From: Streptomyces paludis | Lineage (GTDB): Bacteria; Actinomycetota; Actinomycetes; Streptomycetales; Streptomycetaceae | Length of the DNA: 64,000 nt | Direction of reading: 5' to 3' | NCBI RefSeq assembly: GCF_003344965.1 | Contig: NZ_CP031194.1 | Location: 6,324,001 to 6,388,000, forward strand | Part shown: one piece after another, positions 1-7,881 of the stretch | Layout: the number at the start of each line of letters is the position of its first letter | How positions within the stretch are numbered: position 1 is the first letter of the stretch | Position numbers and translations under genes: made by a program | Notes under the pieces: model-generated | The model's database searches: none | The model's input: only the letters and a program-made list of their open reading frames with translations | Told to the model about the DNA's origin: nothing

Positions 1-1287
1 GCAGACCGTGAGCCCCTCGATCGCCCGCTCCAGCTCCGCGAGCCCCGGGTAGCTGGGCGCGATACGGATCACCGCGTCGCGCGGGTCGTCGCCGTACGGG
101 TGCGTGGCGCCGGCCGGGGTCAGAACGATGCCCGCCTCGGCGGCCCGGCGTACGACCTCCTTGGCGCCGCCGTCCGTCAGCTGGAGGGTGACGAAGTACC
201 CGCCCTTCGGCGCGGTCCAGGTCGCGAGCCCGGTGCCGCCGAGACCGGCCTCCAGGAGCCGCGCCACCGCGTCGAACTTGGGCCGCAGCACAGCGCGTTG
301 GCGCGCCATGTGGGTCCGTACCCCGTCGGCGTCCCGCAGGAACAGCGCGTGCCGCAGCTGGTTGACCTTGTCGGGGCCGATCGACCGCTTGGCGTTGTTG
401 GCGAGCAGCCACCGTACGTTCGCGGGCGACGAGCCGAAGAAGGCGACGCCCGAGCCCGCCGCGGTGATCTTCGAGGTCGAGCCGAACACGAACGCCCGGT
501 CCGGGTTCCCGGCCGTGGCGCAGGCGGCGAGCAGATCGGCGATGCCGACCGGCTCGTCCGTGAGGTCGTGGGCGGCGTACGCGTTGTCCCAGAAGATCCG
601 GAAGTCCGGCGCGGCCGTGCTCATCGCGGCCAGCCGCGCCACCGTCGCGTCGCTGTAGCTGACACCGTCCGGGTTGCTGTACTTCGGCACGCACCAGATG
701 CCCTTGACCGCCGGGTCCGCCGCGACGAGCCGCTCCACGGCGTCCATGTCCGGGCCCTCGTCGGTCATCGGCACGGGGATCATGTCGATCCCGAACCGCT
801 CGCAGAGCGCGAAGTGCCGGTCGTATCCGGGCACCGGACAGAGGAACGCGATCCGCTCCTGGTCCACCCAGCGGGACTCGGCGCCCGGGAGCACGCTCAG
901 CAGGGCGTGCACCAGGCTGTCGTGCATCAGCTCAAGGCTGGAGTTCCCGGCCGCGAGGAGCTGTCCGGCCGGTACCTGGAGCACCTCGGCGAAGATCTCC
1001 CGCAGCTCGGGCAGCCCTTGCAGGCCACCGTAGTTGCGTACGTCCGTGCCGTCGGCGGCGGTGTGGCGCGCGCCCGGCAGGCTGAGCAGCTCCCCGGAGA
1101 GATCGAGCTGCGCCGGGGCCGGCTTGCCGCGGGTCAGGTCCAGCGCGAGTCCGCGCGCGGCGAGGTCCCGGTACTCCTGACGGGCCCGGTCGAGGAGCCG
1201 CGGCAGGGCGGTGGCGGTGTTGTCGTCCGCCGGGTCCGGGTGGTCCGCCGTCTCGCTCGGGGCGTCGGGGCTCAGCTCGGTGGTCAT
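1..1287 (-). CDS. AspT-type class I/II aminotransferase (3' end outside window)
   Basis: PLP-dependent aminotransferase on the minus strand, cut off at the window edge; 429 codons are visible. The start is ATG at 1287-1285. The motif STSKITAAGSG carries the expected PLP-binding lysine, and DNAYAAHDL and KYSNPDGVS match the PLP pocket of the MocR-like aspartate aminotransferase group (AspT of corynebacteria, fold type I). The full family length is about 420-450 residues, so only a short tail is missing. Family knowledge suggests it interconverts aspartate and oxaloacetate, but the substrate cannot be read from sequence. A roadblock gene lies 93 nt upstream on the same strand, with no obvious functional link. 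Confidence 0.85.
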   Translation of the reverse strand, partial: MTTELSPDAPSETADHPDPADDNTATALPRLLDRARQEYRDLAARGLALDLTRGKPAPAQLDLSGELLSLPGARHTAADGTDVRNYGGLQGLPELREIFAEVLQVPAGQLLAAGNSSLELMHDSLVHALLSVLPGAESRWVDQERIAFLCPVPGYDRHFALCERFGIDMIPVPMTDEGPDMDAVERLVAADPAVKGIWCVPKYSNPDGVSYSDATVARLAAMSTAAPDFRIFWDNAYAAHDLTDEPVGIADLLAACATAGNPDRAFVFGSTSKITAAGSGVAFFGSSPANVRWLLANNAKRSIGPDKVNQLRHALFLRDADGVRTHMARQRAVLRPKFDAVARLLEAGLGGTGLATWTAPKGGYFVTLQLTDGGAKEVVRRAAEAGIVLTPAGATHPYGDDPRDAVIRIAPSYPGLAELERAIEGLTVC

Positions 1288-1380
1288 GGTCGTTCCTCTC
1301 GCGGATGCCGCGCCGATGGTGGCACCCGCCGAGAATACAAACCGGCGGGGCGCTCCGGCGCGGATATCCCGAGCGGCCGG

Positions 1381-1752
1381 TCAGATCTCGATGTCGTTCT
1401 CGATGCGCTTCAGCTGGTGGCGGGCCATGGCCAGGTTCGCGCGCTTCCGGTCCAGGACCAGATAGAGGAAGAGCCCCTTGGTGGTCGGCCCGGACAGCGG
1501 GCGCAGTACGTGGTACTGCGTGCGGAGGGTGATGAGGATGTCCTCGATGGTGTCCTCTATGCCGAGCGTCTCCAGCGCGCGGACCTTGGCGCGTACGACA
1601 TCGGTGTTTCCGGCGGCGGCGACACCGAGGTCCAGGTCCCTTCCGCCGCCGAGCACGCCCAGGGCCATCCCGCTGGTGTAGTCGACGAGAGCGGTGCCGA
1701 CCGCGCCCTCGATCATCATCGCGTCCTTCAGTGCCACGTCCGTGCTTGCCAT
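1381..1752 (-). CDS. Roadblock/LC7 domain protein
   Basis: A 123-residue protein of the Roadblock/LC7 (MglB-like) superfamily. These small dimeric proteins act as activators or scaffolds for Ras-like GTPases. Visible marks are the N-terminal MIEGAVGTALVDYTSGMALG strand-helix segment and the helix ending LKRIENDIEI. The ATG at 1752 is preceded by a GGTGGGAG Shine-Dalgarno-like stretch. In streptomycetes such proteins usually sit in conservons beside a histidine-kinase-like ATPase, a DUF742 protein and a GTPase. None of these partners is adjacent here, so this is an orphan copy and its GTPase partner is unknown. Confidence 0.8.
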   Translation of the reverse strand: MASTDVALKDAMMIEGAVGTALVDYTSGMALGVLGGGRDLDLGVAAAGNTDVVRAKVRALETLGIEDTIEDILITLRTQYHVLRPLSGPTTKGLFLYLVLDRKRANLAMARHQLKRIENDIEI

Positions 1753-1838
1753 GGACTCCCACCCTCTTGTCTCGCTTGTTGTCTGCCTCGTTGTCTGCCC
1801 GATCACCTTAGAGGATGACAACATACTGATCTGCCGAA

Positions 1839-1854
1839 TTGAAGACTTCTTCAA
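1839..1854. promoter_or_regulatory. 16-bp palindrome in divergent region, candidate ArsR operator
   Basis: TTGAAGA-CT-TCTTCAA is a perfect 7-bp inverted repeat with a 2-nt centre, 75 nt upstream of the ArsR-family start. It lies in the 177-nt region between the divergent roadblock and ArsR genes. ArsR/SmtB proteins bind inverted repeats of this size and often autoregulate, so it is a plausible operator. The same region holds TTGTCTGCC twice with a 12-nt period (1779-1787, 1791-1799). Assignment is inferred from position only. Confidence 0.4.
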
Positions 1855-1929
1855 GCCGTCCGGGTCCTTTAGGGTGCACCAAGGGATGCGCGTAAGCGAT
1901 TCGGGTGGGGTGGGCGAGAGGTGAACGCG

Positions 1930-2274
1930 ATGCCGGTGCCGCTGTACCAGGCGAAGGCGGAGTTCTTCCGGATGCTCGGCCACCCGGTCCGGATCCGGGT
2001 GCTGGAGCTGCTTCAGGACGGTCCCATGCCCGTACGGGAGCTGCTCGCGGCCATCGAGATCGAGCCGTCGAGCCTCTCGCAGCAGCTGGCGGTGCTGCGC
2101 AGGTCGGGCATCGTGACCGCGACCCGGGAGGGCGCGACGGTGGTGTACGAGCTGGCCGGCGGGGATGTGGCGGAGCTGATGCGGGCGGCGCGGCGGATCC
2201 TGACCGTCATGCTGGCGGGCCGGCAGGATCTGCTGGCCGAGCTGCATGACACGGGGGTCGGCGCGGCGCCGTAG
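1930..2274 (+). CDS. ArsR/SmtB-family regulator, copy 1
   Basis: Winged-helix repressor of 114 residues. It opens LYQAKAEFFRMLGHPVRIR and has the recognition helix SSLSQQLAVLRRSGIV and the wing REGATVVYEL. No ArsR-type CxC metal site is visible, so the signal may not be a metal. The ATG at 1930 is chosen because GAGAGG (1916-1921) sits 8 nt before it; an in-frame GTG at 1921 would overlap that Shine-Dalgarno sequence. It is clearly paralogous to the convergent gene at 2374-2796, and both share the unusual N-terminus and C-terminal helix. Confidence 0.85.
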   Translation: MPVPLYQAKAEFFRMLGHPVRIRVLELLQDGPMPVRELLAAIEIEPSSLSQQLAVLRRSGIVTATREGATVVYELAGGDVAELMRAARRILTVMLAGRQDLLAELHDTGVGAAP

Positions 2275-2306
2275 GCGGACCGCCGCCGGGCGGCCGCGTA
2301 CGTACG

Positions 2307-2365
2307 CGTACGGCCTTCAGCGCGTACGGCGTACGGGGGACGGCGTATCCGCTGAAGCCCGTACG
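2307..2365. terminator. Bidirectional hairpin between convergent ArsR genes
   Basis: CGTACGGCCTTCAGCG (2307-2322) pairs with 2350-2365 over 16 positions with one mismatch, enclosing a 27-nt loop. It lies between the stop codons of two convergent genes, as expected for a shared terminator. No U-tract follows, which is usual in streptomycetes. The loop is rich in the CGTACG tetra- and hexamers that also fill the flanks. Confidence 0.5.
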
Positions 2366-2373
2366 TCCGGCTG

Positions 2374-2796
2374 CTACGCGGGACCGCGACGGCGGGGCGT
2401 GGTGTCCGGGGCGGTTGCCTCCGGGGTGGTGGCCTCCGGGGCCTCCGCGGCCCCGGTGGTCCCTGTGGCATCCGTGGCCCGCAGGTCCGCCAGCAGTTCG
2501 GCCTGGCCGGCCAGCACCCCGGACAGGATCGTGCGCGCGACCCTCAGCAGCTCCGCGACCCGGGGGCTGGCCAGCGAGTAGTGGACGACGGAGCCCTCGC
2601 GGCGGGTGACCACCAGATTCGCCCGGCGCAGCACGGCCAGCTGCTGCGACAGATGGGCGGGCTCGACGCCCACCTCGGGCAGCATCTCGGCGACCGAGCG
2701 CTCGCGCTCGCTCAGCAGCTCCAGCACCCGGATCCGTACCGGATGTCCGAGCGTCTTGAAGAACTCCGCCTTCAGCTGGTAGAGCGGCGCGCTCAC
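2374..2796 (-). CDS. ArsR/SmtB-family regulator, copy 2
   Basis: A 140-residue winged-helix repressor, paralogue of the facing gene: LYQLKAEFFKTLGHPVRIR matches copy 1 almost residue for residue, and the recognition helix reads AHLSQQLAVLRRANLV. GTG at 2796 is preferred because GGAGG stands 8 nt upstream; the longer frame to 2853 lacks this and adds a non-conserved Pro/Arg-rich lead. The last 30 residues are a low-complexity Ala/Thr/Pro/Glu tail absent from copy 1. No cysteine metal site is seen, so the ligand is unknown. Confidence 0.83.
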   Translation of the reverse strand: MSAPLYQLKAEFFKTLGHPVRIRVLELLSERERSVAEMLPEVGVEPAHLSQQLAVLRRANLVVTRREGSVVHYSLASPRVAELLRVARTILSGVLAGQAELLADLRATDATGTTGAAEAPEATTPEATAPDTTPRRRGPA

Positions 2797-3134
2797 CGGA
2801 CCGCCTCCGCACCGCGCCGGCGCTCGGACACCGGGGGGCGGCGTCGCTTCCACCCAAGACTCACTGCCATGGGGTCATCCTTGCCGTATCCCGCTCATTC
2901 GGTGGCTCTACGAAGCCACAACATTGCCATACGTGCCGGTCCGGGGCGGGCGGTACGGGATCATGGTGCCAGGTTCCGGCCGCCCCGCCCTGTCGCCCGC
3001 GCCGCCGCCCGTACCCCTGTCCGCGCTCCTGTCCGTGCTCCCGTCCGCTCTTCCGTCCGACCGGGGAACGGCCTTTTCCCGGCCGCCGGTTGGGGATTTC
3101 GGGCCTGGCCGACGGTCGGTTTATGATCTTGGCC
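2797..3134. other. 338-nt intergenic region with short CTCC-GTCC repeats
   Basis: No supported gene. Positions about 3009-3060 hold five or so imperfect copies of a 10-12 nt unit of the type CTCCTGTCCG / CTCCCGTCCG. The region is otherwise ordinary spacer containing the upstream signals of both flanking genes, which diverge here. Confidence 0.5.
3122..3127 (+). promoter_or_regulatory. Candidate -10 element giving a leaderless start
   Basis: TATGAT lies 7 nt before the ATG at 3135. Transcription starting 7 nt downstream of this hexamer would begin at the start codon. No Shine-Dalgarno sequence is present, which fits a leaderless message. No good -35 hexamer is found at normal spacing, so this is tentative. 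Confidence 0.35.
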
Positions 3135-3512
3135 ATGACTTCGCAAACCCCCGAGAAGAGCCCGTCCCGCAAGCAGAAGCTCCAGGAGAAGCAGCGGCGC
3201 CAGCTGGCCGTCGTCGACACGATCGACAAGGCCGAGGCCAAGCTGCGGAAGGCCAAGGTGGAGCTGGCCGAGGCCGTGGCGGAGGCGGTCGACGTCTTCG
3301 GGGGCGAGCAGAACGCCTCCGACGAACTCGGACTGCCGCTGGAGACGATCCGCGGACACCTCGACCTCATCGAGGGCGACGGCGCCGCCGAGGAGACCGC
3401 GGACTCCCCGGAGGCCGCCGCCGTGACCCCGGCGAAGGCCAAGGCGGCGTCCAAGGCGGAGGCGAAGCCCGAGTCGGAGCCCGAGCTGGAGCCGGAGCCC
3501 GCGCTCGTCTAG
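3135..3512 (+). CDS. Small charged coiled-coil protein, unknown function
   Basis: A 125-residue protein with no enzyme motif. Residues about 8-60 form a long charged helix (KQKLQEKQRRQLAVVDTIDK and following), a likely coiled coil. A short conserved-looking stretch, LGLPLETIRGHLDLIEGD, follows. The last 45 residues are an Ala/Lys/Glu/Pro-rich disordered tail ending in alternating Glu-Pro. The ATG at 3135 is used because a TATGAT element ends 7 nt before it; an upstream in-frame ATG at 3123 would overlap that element. It stands alone between two promoter regions and a strong terminator. Function is not recognised. Confidence 0.65.
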   Translation: MTSQTPEKSPSRKQKLQEKQRRQLAVVDTIDKAEAKLRKAKVELAEAVAEAVDVFGGEQNASDELGLPLETIRGHLDLIEGDGAAEETADSPEAAAVTPAKAKAASKAEAKPESEPELEPEPALV

Positions 3513-3530
3513 TCGCGGTATTCGAAGGTA

Positions 3531-3563
3531 CGGGAGCGGGGCCGCGGGTCGGCCCCGCTCCCG
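3531..3563 (+). terminator. Strong rho-independent-type hairpin
   Basis: CGGGAGCGGGGCCG (3531-3544) pairs perfectly over 14 bp with 3550-3563 around a 5-nt loop. It starts 18 nt after the stop of the coiled-coil gene and is followed by a short T-containing stretch. Confidence 0.8.
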
Positions 3564-3829
3564 TTCGCGTTTCCCCGGCAAGGCCGGATGGCCGTGCGCG
3601 TCCGGTTGCTTGACGATTCATCGGGACGCGATCGCCGGGTATTCCGGCGCGATGCCCGGCCGTAACCGCACGCGACCGGAAGGGGTGTTGGTGAATTCTT
3701 CCGTGAATTGCGCGTCCGGTGCGTTTTTGATGCGGGGTCAGGCGCTCCGATCCGCCGGTTGGGGACCTCGTCACCCGGGTTGTATGGGTAATAATTGGGC
3801 ATCTTGTCCTTTATGCTCGGCCTACCGGG

Positions 3830-3843
3830 GTGACGTGTGTCAC
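3830..3843. promoter_or_regulatory. Crp-like palindrome upstream of riboswitch
   Basis: GTGACGTGTGTCAC fits the streptomycete Crp consensus GTG-N6-GNCAC exactly and is a perfect 5-4-5 palindrome. It lies about 150 nt upstream of the riboswitch aptamer and 354 nt before the hydrolase ATG. In Streptomyces, Crp and c-di-AMP are both known to control muralytic enzyme genes such as rpfA, so pairing with the riboswitch below makes it credible. The rest of 3564-3997 is relatively AT-rich and contains no supported gene. Confidence 0.5.
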
Positions 3844-3997
3844 GGTCGCGGGGTGGGTGTGGTGGCCATGGCGCCGCGTATTTCTTACGCCTGGCGGGAA
3901 TTAGGGAATTCGATCTTTCCGGGCCGCAATCGCGGTGGGGGAAGGAATCGGATTCCGGACTTGTTCGGTTCCGCTCTTCTCGCTTAAGTTCACGTCA

Positions 3998-4130
3998 CTC
4001 CGGGTGGAACGCCGAATCCTGCCGCTGCCCGGAATCCCACCAACCCACTCATGTACGGCAGGAGCGGGGGACCCAGGTAAGCCGCCGGACCGCACCGCGG
4101 ACCGGCTTGGGGTGAAGTCTCGTGTACGCC
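3998..4130 (+). promoter_or_regulatory. ydaO/yuaA-type c-di-AMP riboswitch
   Basis: Conserved ydaO blocks occur in the right order: GCCGAATCCTGCCG (4011-4024), CGGCAGGAGCGGGGGACCCA (4056-4075), and CTTGGGGTGAAGTC (4106-4119). The CCTGCCG and CGGCAGG segments pair as the family's basal stem requires. In Streptomyces this class sits in the 5' leader of cell-wall hydrolase genes and reduces expression when c-di-AMP is abundant, and the gene downstream is such a hydrolase. A weak promoter-like TTGTTC-N18-TAAGTT (3961-3990) would start transcription at the aptamer's 5' edge. The 60 nt from aptamer to ATG must hold the expression platform, which I could not fold with confidence. Confidence 0.85.
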
Positions 4131-4196
4131 GCGTGACCGGGCATCTCCTGCCCGAACCCGACAGCTCACCTCGCAGGCGATGGAGAGGAACGCGTC

Positions 4197-4991
4197 ATGT
4201 TCGCAAAGGCTGTCGCCAGGGCGAAGCACAAGGCGAAGCACCGCCGCCCGAGAACGAACCCGCTGGCCCGCGGCGCCGTCGCCGTCAGCGCGGGGGGTGC
4301 CGTACTGGCCCTGCCGCTGCTCGCCGCCACCACCGCCCAGGCCGCGCCCGTCACCGCCCCGGCGGCCTCGGTGCCGCAGGCCCCCGACGCCGCGGTGAAG
4401 TCCGTCCCCACCACGTACTCCGTGGTCCTGGGTGACTCGCTTTCCAAGATCGCGAAGGCGCACTCCGTCAGCGGCGGCTGGAAGAAGCTGTACGCGGACA
4501 ACCGCCGGGCCATCGGCGCCAACCCGTCCCACATCCGCCCCGGCCTCACCCTGAAGCTCGGCACGGCGGCCAAGGGCACGGTCAAGACCGCGCCGAAGAC
4601 GGCCACGAAGACCGCGACGAAGACGGCCGCCAAGACCGTCACCGCCGCTCCGGCCGCCGTCAAGACGTACAGCAACAACCTGGACGGCTGGATCCGGGAG
4701 TCCCTGGACATCATGGCCGCGCACGGGATCCCGGGCAGCTACAACGGCATCCACCGCAACATCATGCGGGAGTCCTCGGGCAACCCGCTGGCCATCAACC
4801 TCTGGGACATCAACGCCCAGAACGGCATCCCGTCGAAGGGCCTCCTCCAGGTCATCGACCCCACGTTCAAGGCGTACCACGTGCCCGGCACGTCCCTGAA
4901 CAGCTACGACCCGGTCGCCAACATCACCGCCGCGTGCAACTACGCCGCCGCCCGGTACGGCTCGATCGACAACGTCAACGGCCCCTACTGA
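4197..4991 (+). CDS. Secreted LysM-lytic transglycosylase (SLT) wall hydrolase
   Basis: A 264-residue secreted muralytic enzyme. Residues 1-50 form a long signal peptide with a Lys/Arg-rich n-region, a hydrophobic core and AQA cleavage. A LysM peptidoglycan-binding domain spans about 72-122 (TYSVVLGDSLSKIA). A Lys-Thr-Ala-rich linker follows, with ATKTA-type repeats. The SLT-type transglycosylase domain covers about 155-264; its HRNIMRESSGNP motif carries the probable catalytic Glu192 and GLLQVIDPTF follows. ATG at 4197 is preceded by GGAGAGGAA. Similar streptomycete enzymes act in spore germination and vegetative wall turnover. The c-di-AMP riboswitch and Crp-like site upstream imply control by two nucleotide messengers. 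Confidence 0.93.
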   Translation: MFAKAVARAKHKAKHRRPRTNPLARGAVAVSAGGAVLALPLLAATTAQAAPVTAPAASVPQAPDAAVKSVPTTYSVVLGDSLSKIAKAHSVSGGWKKLYADNRRAIGANPSHIRPGLTLKLGTAAKGTVKTAPKTATKTATKTAAKTVTAAPAAVKTYSNNLDGWIRESLDIMAAHGIPGSYNGIHRNIMRESSGNPLAINLWDINAQNGIPSKGLLQVIDPTFKAYHVPGTSLNSYDPVANITAACNYAAARYGSIDNVNGPY

Positions 4992-5014
4992 CGGCCGGCC
5001 CAGAAACAGTCGCC

Positions 5015-5054
5015 GCCCGAGGGCGGACGGGAAGCACCCCGTCCGCCCTCGGGC
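5015..5054. terminator. Bidirectional terminator
   Basis: GCCCGAGGGCGGACGGG (5015-5031) pairs perfectly over 17 bp with 5038-5054 around a 6-nt loop. It lies midway between the convergent hydrolase gene and dipZ and can serve both. Confidence 0.88.
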
Positions 5055-5069
5055 CGTCCGCGTCCGCGT

Positions 5070-6767
5070 CTACCCGAAGGTGAACGAGTACGCCTCGATG
5101 CCCTCGGCGGGCCGGATCTCCAGCCGGGCCCGCTGCGCCGTGTCCCCGTCGACGAGGGAGTAGAGGGTCGGGGTGCCGTCCACGCGCAGGGTCTTGACCG
5201 TACGGCCGTCGACGAGGACCTCGACCGGCCCGCTGCCCGCGAGGACGACATTGACGTTCCTGGCGTGGTAGTTCAGCGCGAGCGCGGCGTCCGGACCGGC
5301 CGTGAAGTGTTCGTACCCGGCGGTCCAGGTGCCGTCCAGGGCGATGCCGTCGGCGGGAACGGCGGCCGGGAAGCGGTAGACCGCCGGCTTGTCGTCCACC
5401 AGGGGATCGCCCACGTAGCCGCGGACGCGGAGATTGCTGAGATACGTCTCCGGGGTCCGGTCGCGGGTCAGCCTGTTGTCGGCTCCGTCGGTCTTCGCGG
5501 GCAGCCGGACGGTGGGGTCGGCCTGCCGGAGCAGCTCCCTGATGAGGTCCTCCGTCTGCCCGTACTTGCCCTCGCCGAACGCGAAGTGGCGCACCGTGCC
5601 TTCGGCGTCGACGAGGTACTTGGCGGGCCAGAAGCGGTTGCGGTAGTTGTTCCAGGTGGACAGCTTGTTGTCGAGCGCGACGGGGTAGTCCACACCGAGC
5701 TTCCTCGCCTGGTCGGCGACGTTGCCCGCGTTCTTCTCGAAGGCGAACTCGGGTGAGTGCACCCCGATCACCTGGAGTCCGGCGTCCCGGTAGGTCCGCT
5801 CCCACGCCTCCACATGCGGCAGGGAGCGCTGGCAGTTGATGCAGGAGTAGGTCCAGAAGTCGATCAGGACCACCTTTCCGCGCAGCGAGGCCAGATCGAC
5901 CGGCTTCCCGCCGGGAGTGTTGAGCCACTTCGCGATGCCGTCGATGGCGGGCGCCCTGCCGCACGAGCGCAGCTCGTTCACCCCGTCCTCGCAGCGGGAC
6001 AGCTCCTTGTTGGAGTTGTCGTACAGCCCCGAGAGCTGCTGGCGGGCCGTGTCGCTGTCCTCGATCGTGCGCTGCGCGGCGGACGTGTAATCGGGCAGCG
6101 CGCGCTGGATGGCGTCGGTCACGTTGAAGGCGAGCGCGCAGGCGAGGGCGATCATCAGGGCCCCGGCGGCGATCCGTAGCCCCCGGGCCCTGGTACGGAA
6201 GGCGGCCACGCGTTCGGCGACCCGCCGGCCGGCCAGTGCGAAGACCAGCAGCGGGACCGCGGTGCCGACGGCGAACGACACGGTGAGCGCCACGATGTCG
6301 GAGTTGATCTCGCCCCGGGCACCGGCCACCGTGATGGCCGCGAGCACCGGCCCCGCGCAGGGGACGTACAGCAGCCCGAGGCCGAGCCCGAGGACCAGCG
6401 CGCTGCCTTCCTTGTTGACCTGGCGCTGGGGGATCCGGGCGAACGGCTTCTCCAGCAGGCTTTCGACACGGGGGAAGATCAGGCCGAGCCCGATCAGCAC
6501 GAGCAGCGTGAGTCCGGCGTAGCGCAGGATGTCCTGGGGCAGCCCGAGGGCGGAGATCAGGGTCACCCCGAGCAGGGTGAAGAAGCTGAAGCTGATGACG
6601 AGGCCCGCCACCACCGCGTAGGGGCGCAGGTTCCGGGCCGTACCCGCCGCGGGCCTGCCGGTGCCCGGTCCGCCCGCGAGGAACACGACCGGCAGGACCG
6701 GCAGGATGCAGGGCGAGACCGCGGTGATCAGCCCGCCCAGCAGTCCGATCAGGATCAAGGTGAACAT
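5070..6767 (-). CDS. dipZ: DipZ: CcdA-type membrane domain fused to thioredoxin-like domain
   Basis: A 565-residue membrane protein resembling mycobacterial DipZ. Residues 1 to about 240 are a CcdA/DsbD-like six-helix membrane unit with the two proline-cysteine signatures SPCILPVLP near residue 18 and VPCAGPVLA near 143. A periplasmic TlpA/AhpC-type thioredoxin fold follows, with the redox motif FWTYSCINC (Cys309, Cys312). A beta-rich C-terminal domain completes the DipZ architecture. It should pass reducing equivalents from cytoplasmic thioredoxin across the membrane. ATG at 6767 has GGAAGG at good spacing; an in-frame start at 6857 would add a non-hydrophobic lead. It is apparently monocistronic. 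Confidence 0.92.
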   Translation of the reverse strand: MFTLILIGLLGGLITAVSPCILPVLPVVFLAGGPGTGRPAAGTARNLRPYAVVAGLVISFSFFTLLGVTLISALGLPQDILRYAGLTLLVLIGLGLIFPRVESLLEKPFARIPQRQVNKEGSALVLGLGLGLLYVPCAGPVLAAITVAGARGEINSDIVALTVSFAVGTAVPLLVFALAGRRVAERVAAFRTRARGLRIAAGALMIALACALAFNVTDAIQRALPDYTSAAQRTIEDSDTARQQLSGLYDNSNKELSRCEDGVNELRSCGRAPAIDGIAKWLNTPGGKPVDLASLRGKVVLIDFWTYSCINCQRSLPHVEAWERTYRDAGLQVIGVHSPEFAFEKNAGNVADQARKLGVDYPVALDNKLSTWNNYRNRFWPAKYLVDAEGTVRHFAFGEGKYGQTEDLIRELLRQADPTVRLPAKTDGADNRLTRDRTPETYLSNLRVRGYVGDPLVDDKPAVYRFPAAVPADGIALDGTWTAGYEHFTAGPDAALALNYHARNVNVVLAGSGPVEVLVDGRTVKTLRVDGTPTLYSLVDGDTAQRARLEIRPAEGIEAYSFTFG

Positions 6768-7014
6768 GGACCGTGCCTTCCGTCCGGAAGGCCGGCTGCC
6801 CGGCCCCCTCACCCCACCATTCGGAGAGGCCGGCCTCGCGGATTGGAGCCGGATCACGCCAACAGGCTGGCATGAGCGAGGAAGAGCATTGAAAATGCCC
6901 GCAGACGCGAGGTGTGCGATGGGTCGGAAATGATCACGTACGGCGCGCGGGAGGACGCCGTCGTCCGCAACGCCCGCTGAGACAGGGCAGCGCCCCCCGC
7001 CCGCCGTCCGCCGC

Positions 7015-7881
7015 CTACCGGGCCAGCTCCTTCGTCACCCGGTCCAGCATGAACGCCGACGACTCCCTCGCCCGCTCCTCCCAGGCGAAGACACACACCG
7101 TCGCCACCCCGTCGAAGTTCATGTCGCGCAGGGTGGAGAAGAAGGTGTTCCAGTCCACCTCGCCCTGGCCGATGTCCAGGTGCTGATGGATCCGGGCGGC
7201 GGTGCCGGGCGGGTTGAGGATGTAGCGCAGCCCGGAGGAGCCCTTGTGGTTGAAGGTGTCCGCGATATGCAGGTGCTGGAGCTTGTCGCCCGCGTACCGC
7301 AGCATCTTCCCGATGTCCGCGCCCGGGTCCGACCCGGAGAGATGGAAGCTGTGCGGCGCGCAGTAGAGGTAGTTCACATACGGCTTGTTGATGGCGCGGA
7401 CGAGATCGACCGCCGGGTCGTTCTCCTCGCAGAAGTCGTCCGGGTGGGCCTCCAGATTGAGCGCGATGCCCTCCCGCTCGAACGCCGGCAGCAGTTCCTC
7501 CAGCGACCGCCAGAACGCGGCCTCGCTCGCCGCCGCGGCCTCCGGACGCCCGTTGAACTCCGAGTTCATCAGCGGACAGCCGAGCTGCGCGGTGATCTCG
7601 ATCATCCGCTTCCAGTAGCGGACGGCGGCCTGCCGCTCGGTCTCGTCCGGGCTGGACCACTTGTAGAGCGGCAGCACACTCGCCAGCCGCACCCCCGTCT
7701 CGTCCAGCGCCGACTTCAGCTCGGCCACCCGCTCGTCGTCGGCGCGCGGATGCAGGAAGAAGGGCATGAAGTCGTCGCGCGGGGACAGCTCGATGTACTC
7801 GTAACCCAGGTCGGCGACCGTCCGCACCATCTCCCGGATGGGCAGGGCGCGCAGCATGTACGGGTCAATGGCGATCTTCAT
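7015..7881 (-). CDS. Sugar phosphate isomerase/epimerase-type TIM barrel, inositol operon
   Basis: A 288-residue xylose-isomerase-like TIM barrel (AP endonuclease family 2 fold). Metal-ligand-like residues are seen in NLEAHPDDF, HLHIADTFNHKG and the Glu of GQGEVDWNTFF. It is the last gene of the inositol operon and its ATG overlaps the iolG stop by 4 nt (ATGA), so the two are translationally coupled. Family members in inositol loci act as inosose isomerases (IolI) or inosose dehydratases (IolE). With an IolE-like gene nearby, an isomerase or epimerase role is more likely, but sequence alone does not decide. Confidence 0.85.
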   Translation of the reverse strand: MKIAIDPYMLRALPIREMVRTVADLGYEYIELSPRDDFMPFFLHPRADDERVAELKSALDETGVRLASVLPLYKWSSPDETERQAAVRYWKRMIEITAQLGCPLMNSEFNGRPEAAAASEAAFWRSLEELLPAFEREGIALNLEAHPDDFCEENDPAVDLVRAINKPYVNYLYCAPHSFHLSGSDPGADIGKMLRYAGDKLQHLHIADTFNHKGSSGLRYILNPPGTAARIHQHLDIGQGEVDWNTFFSTLRDMNFDGVATVCVFAWEERARESSAFMLDRVTKELAR

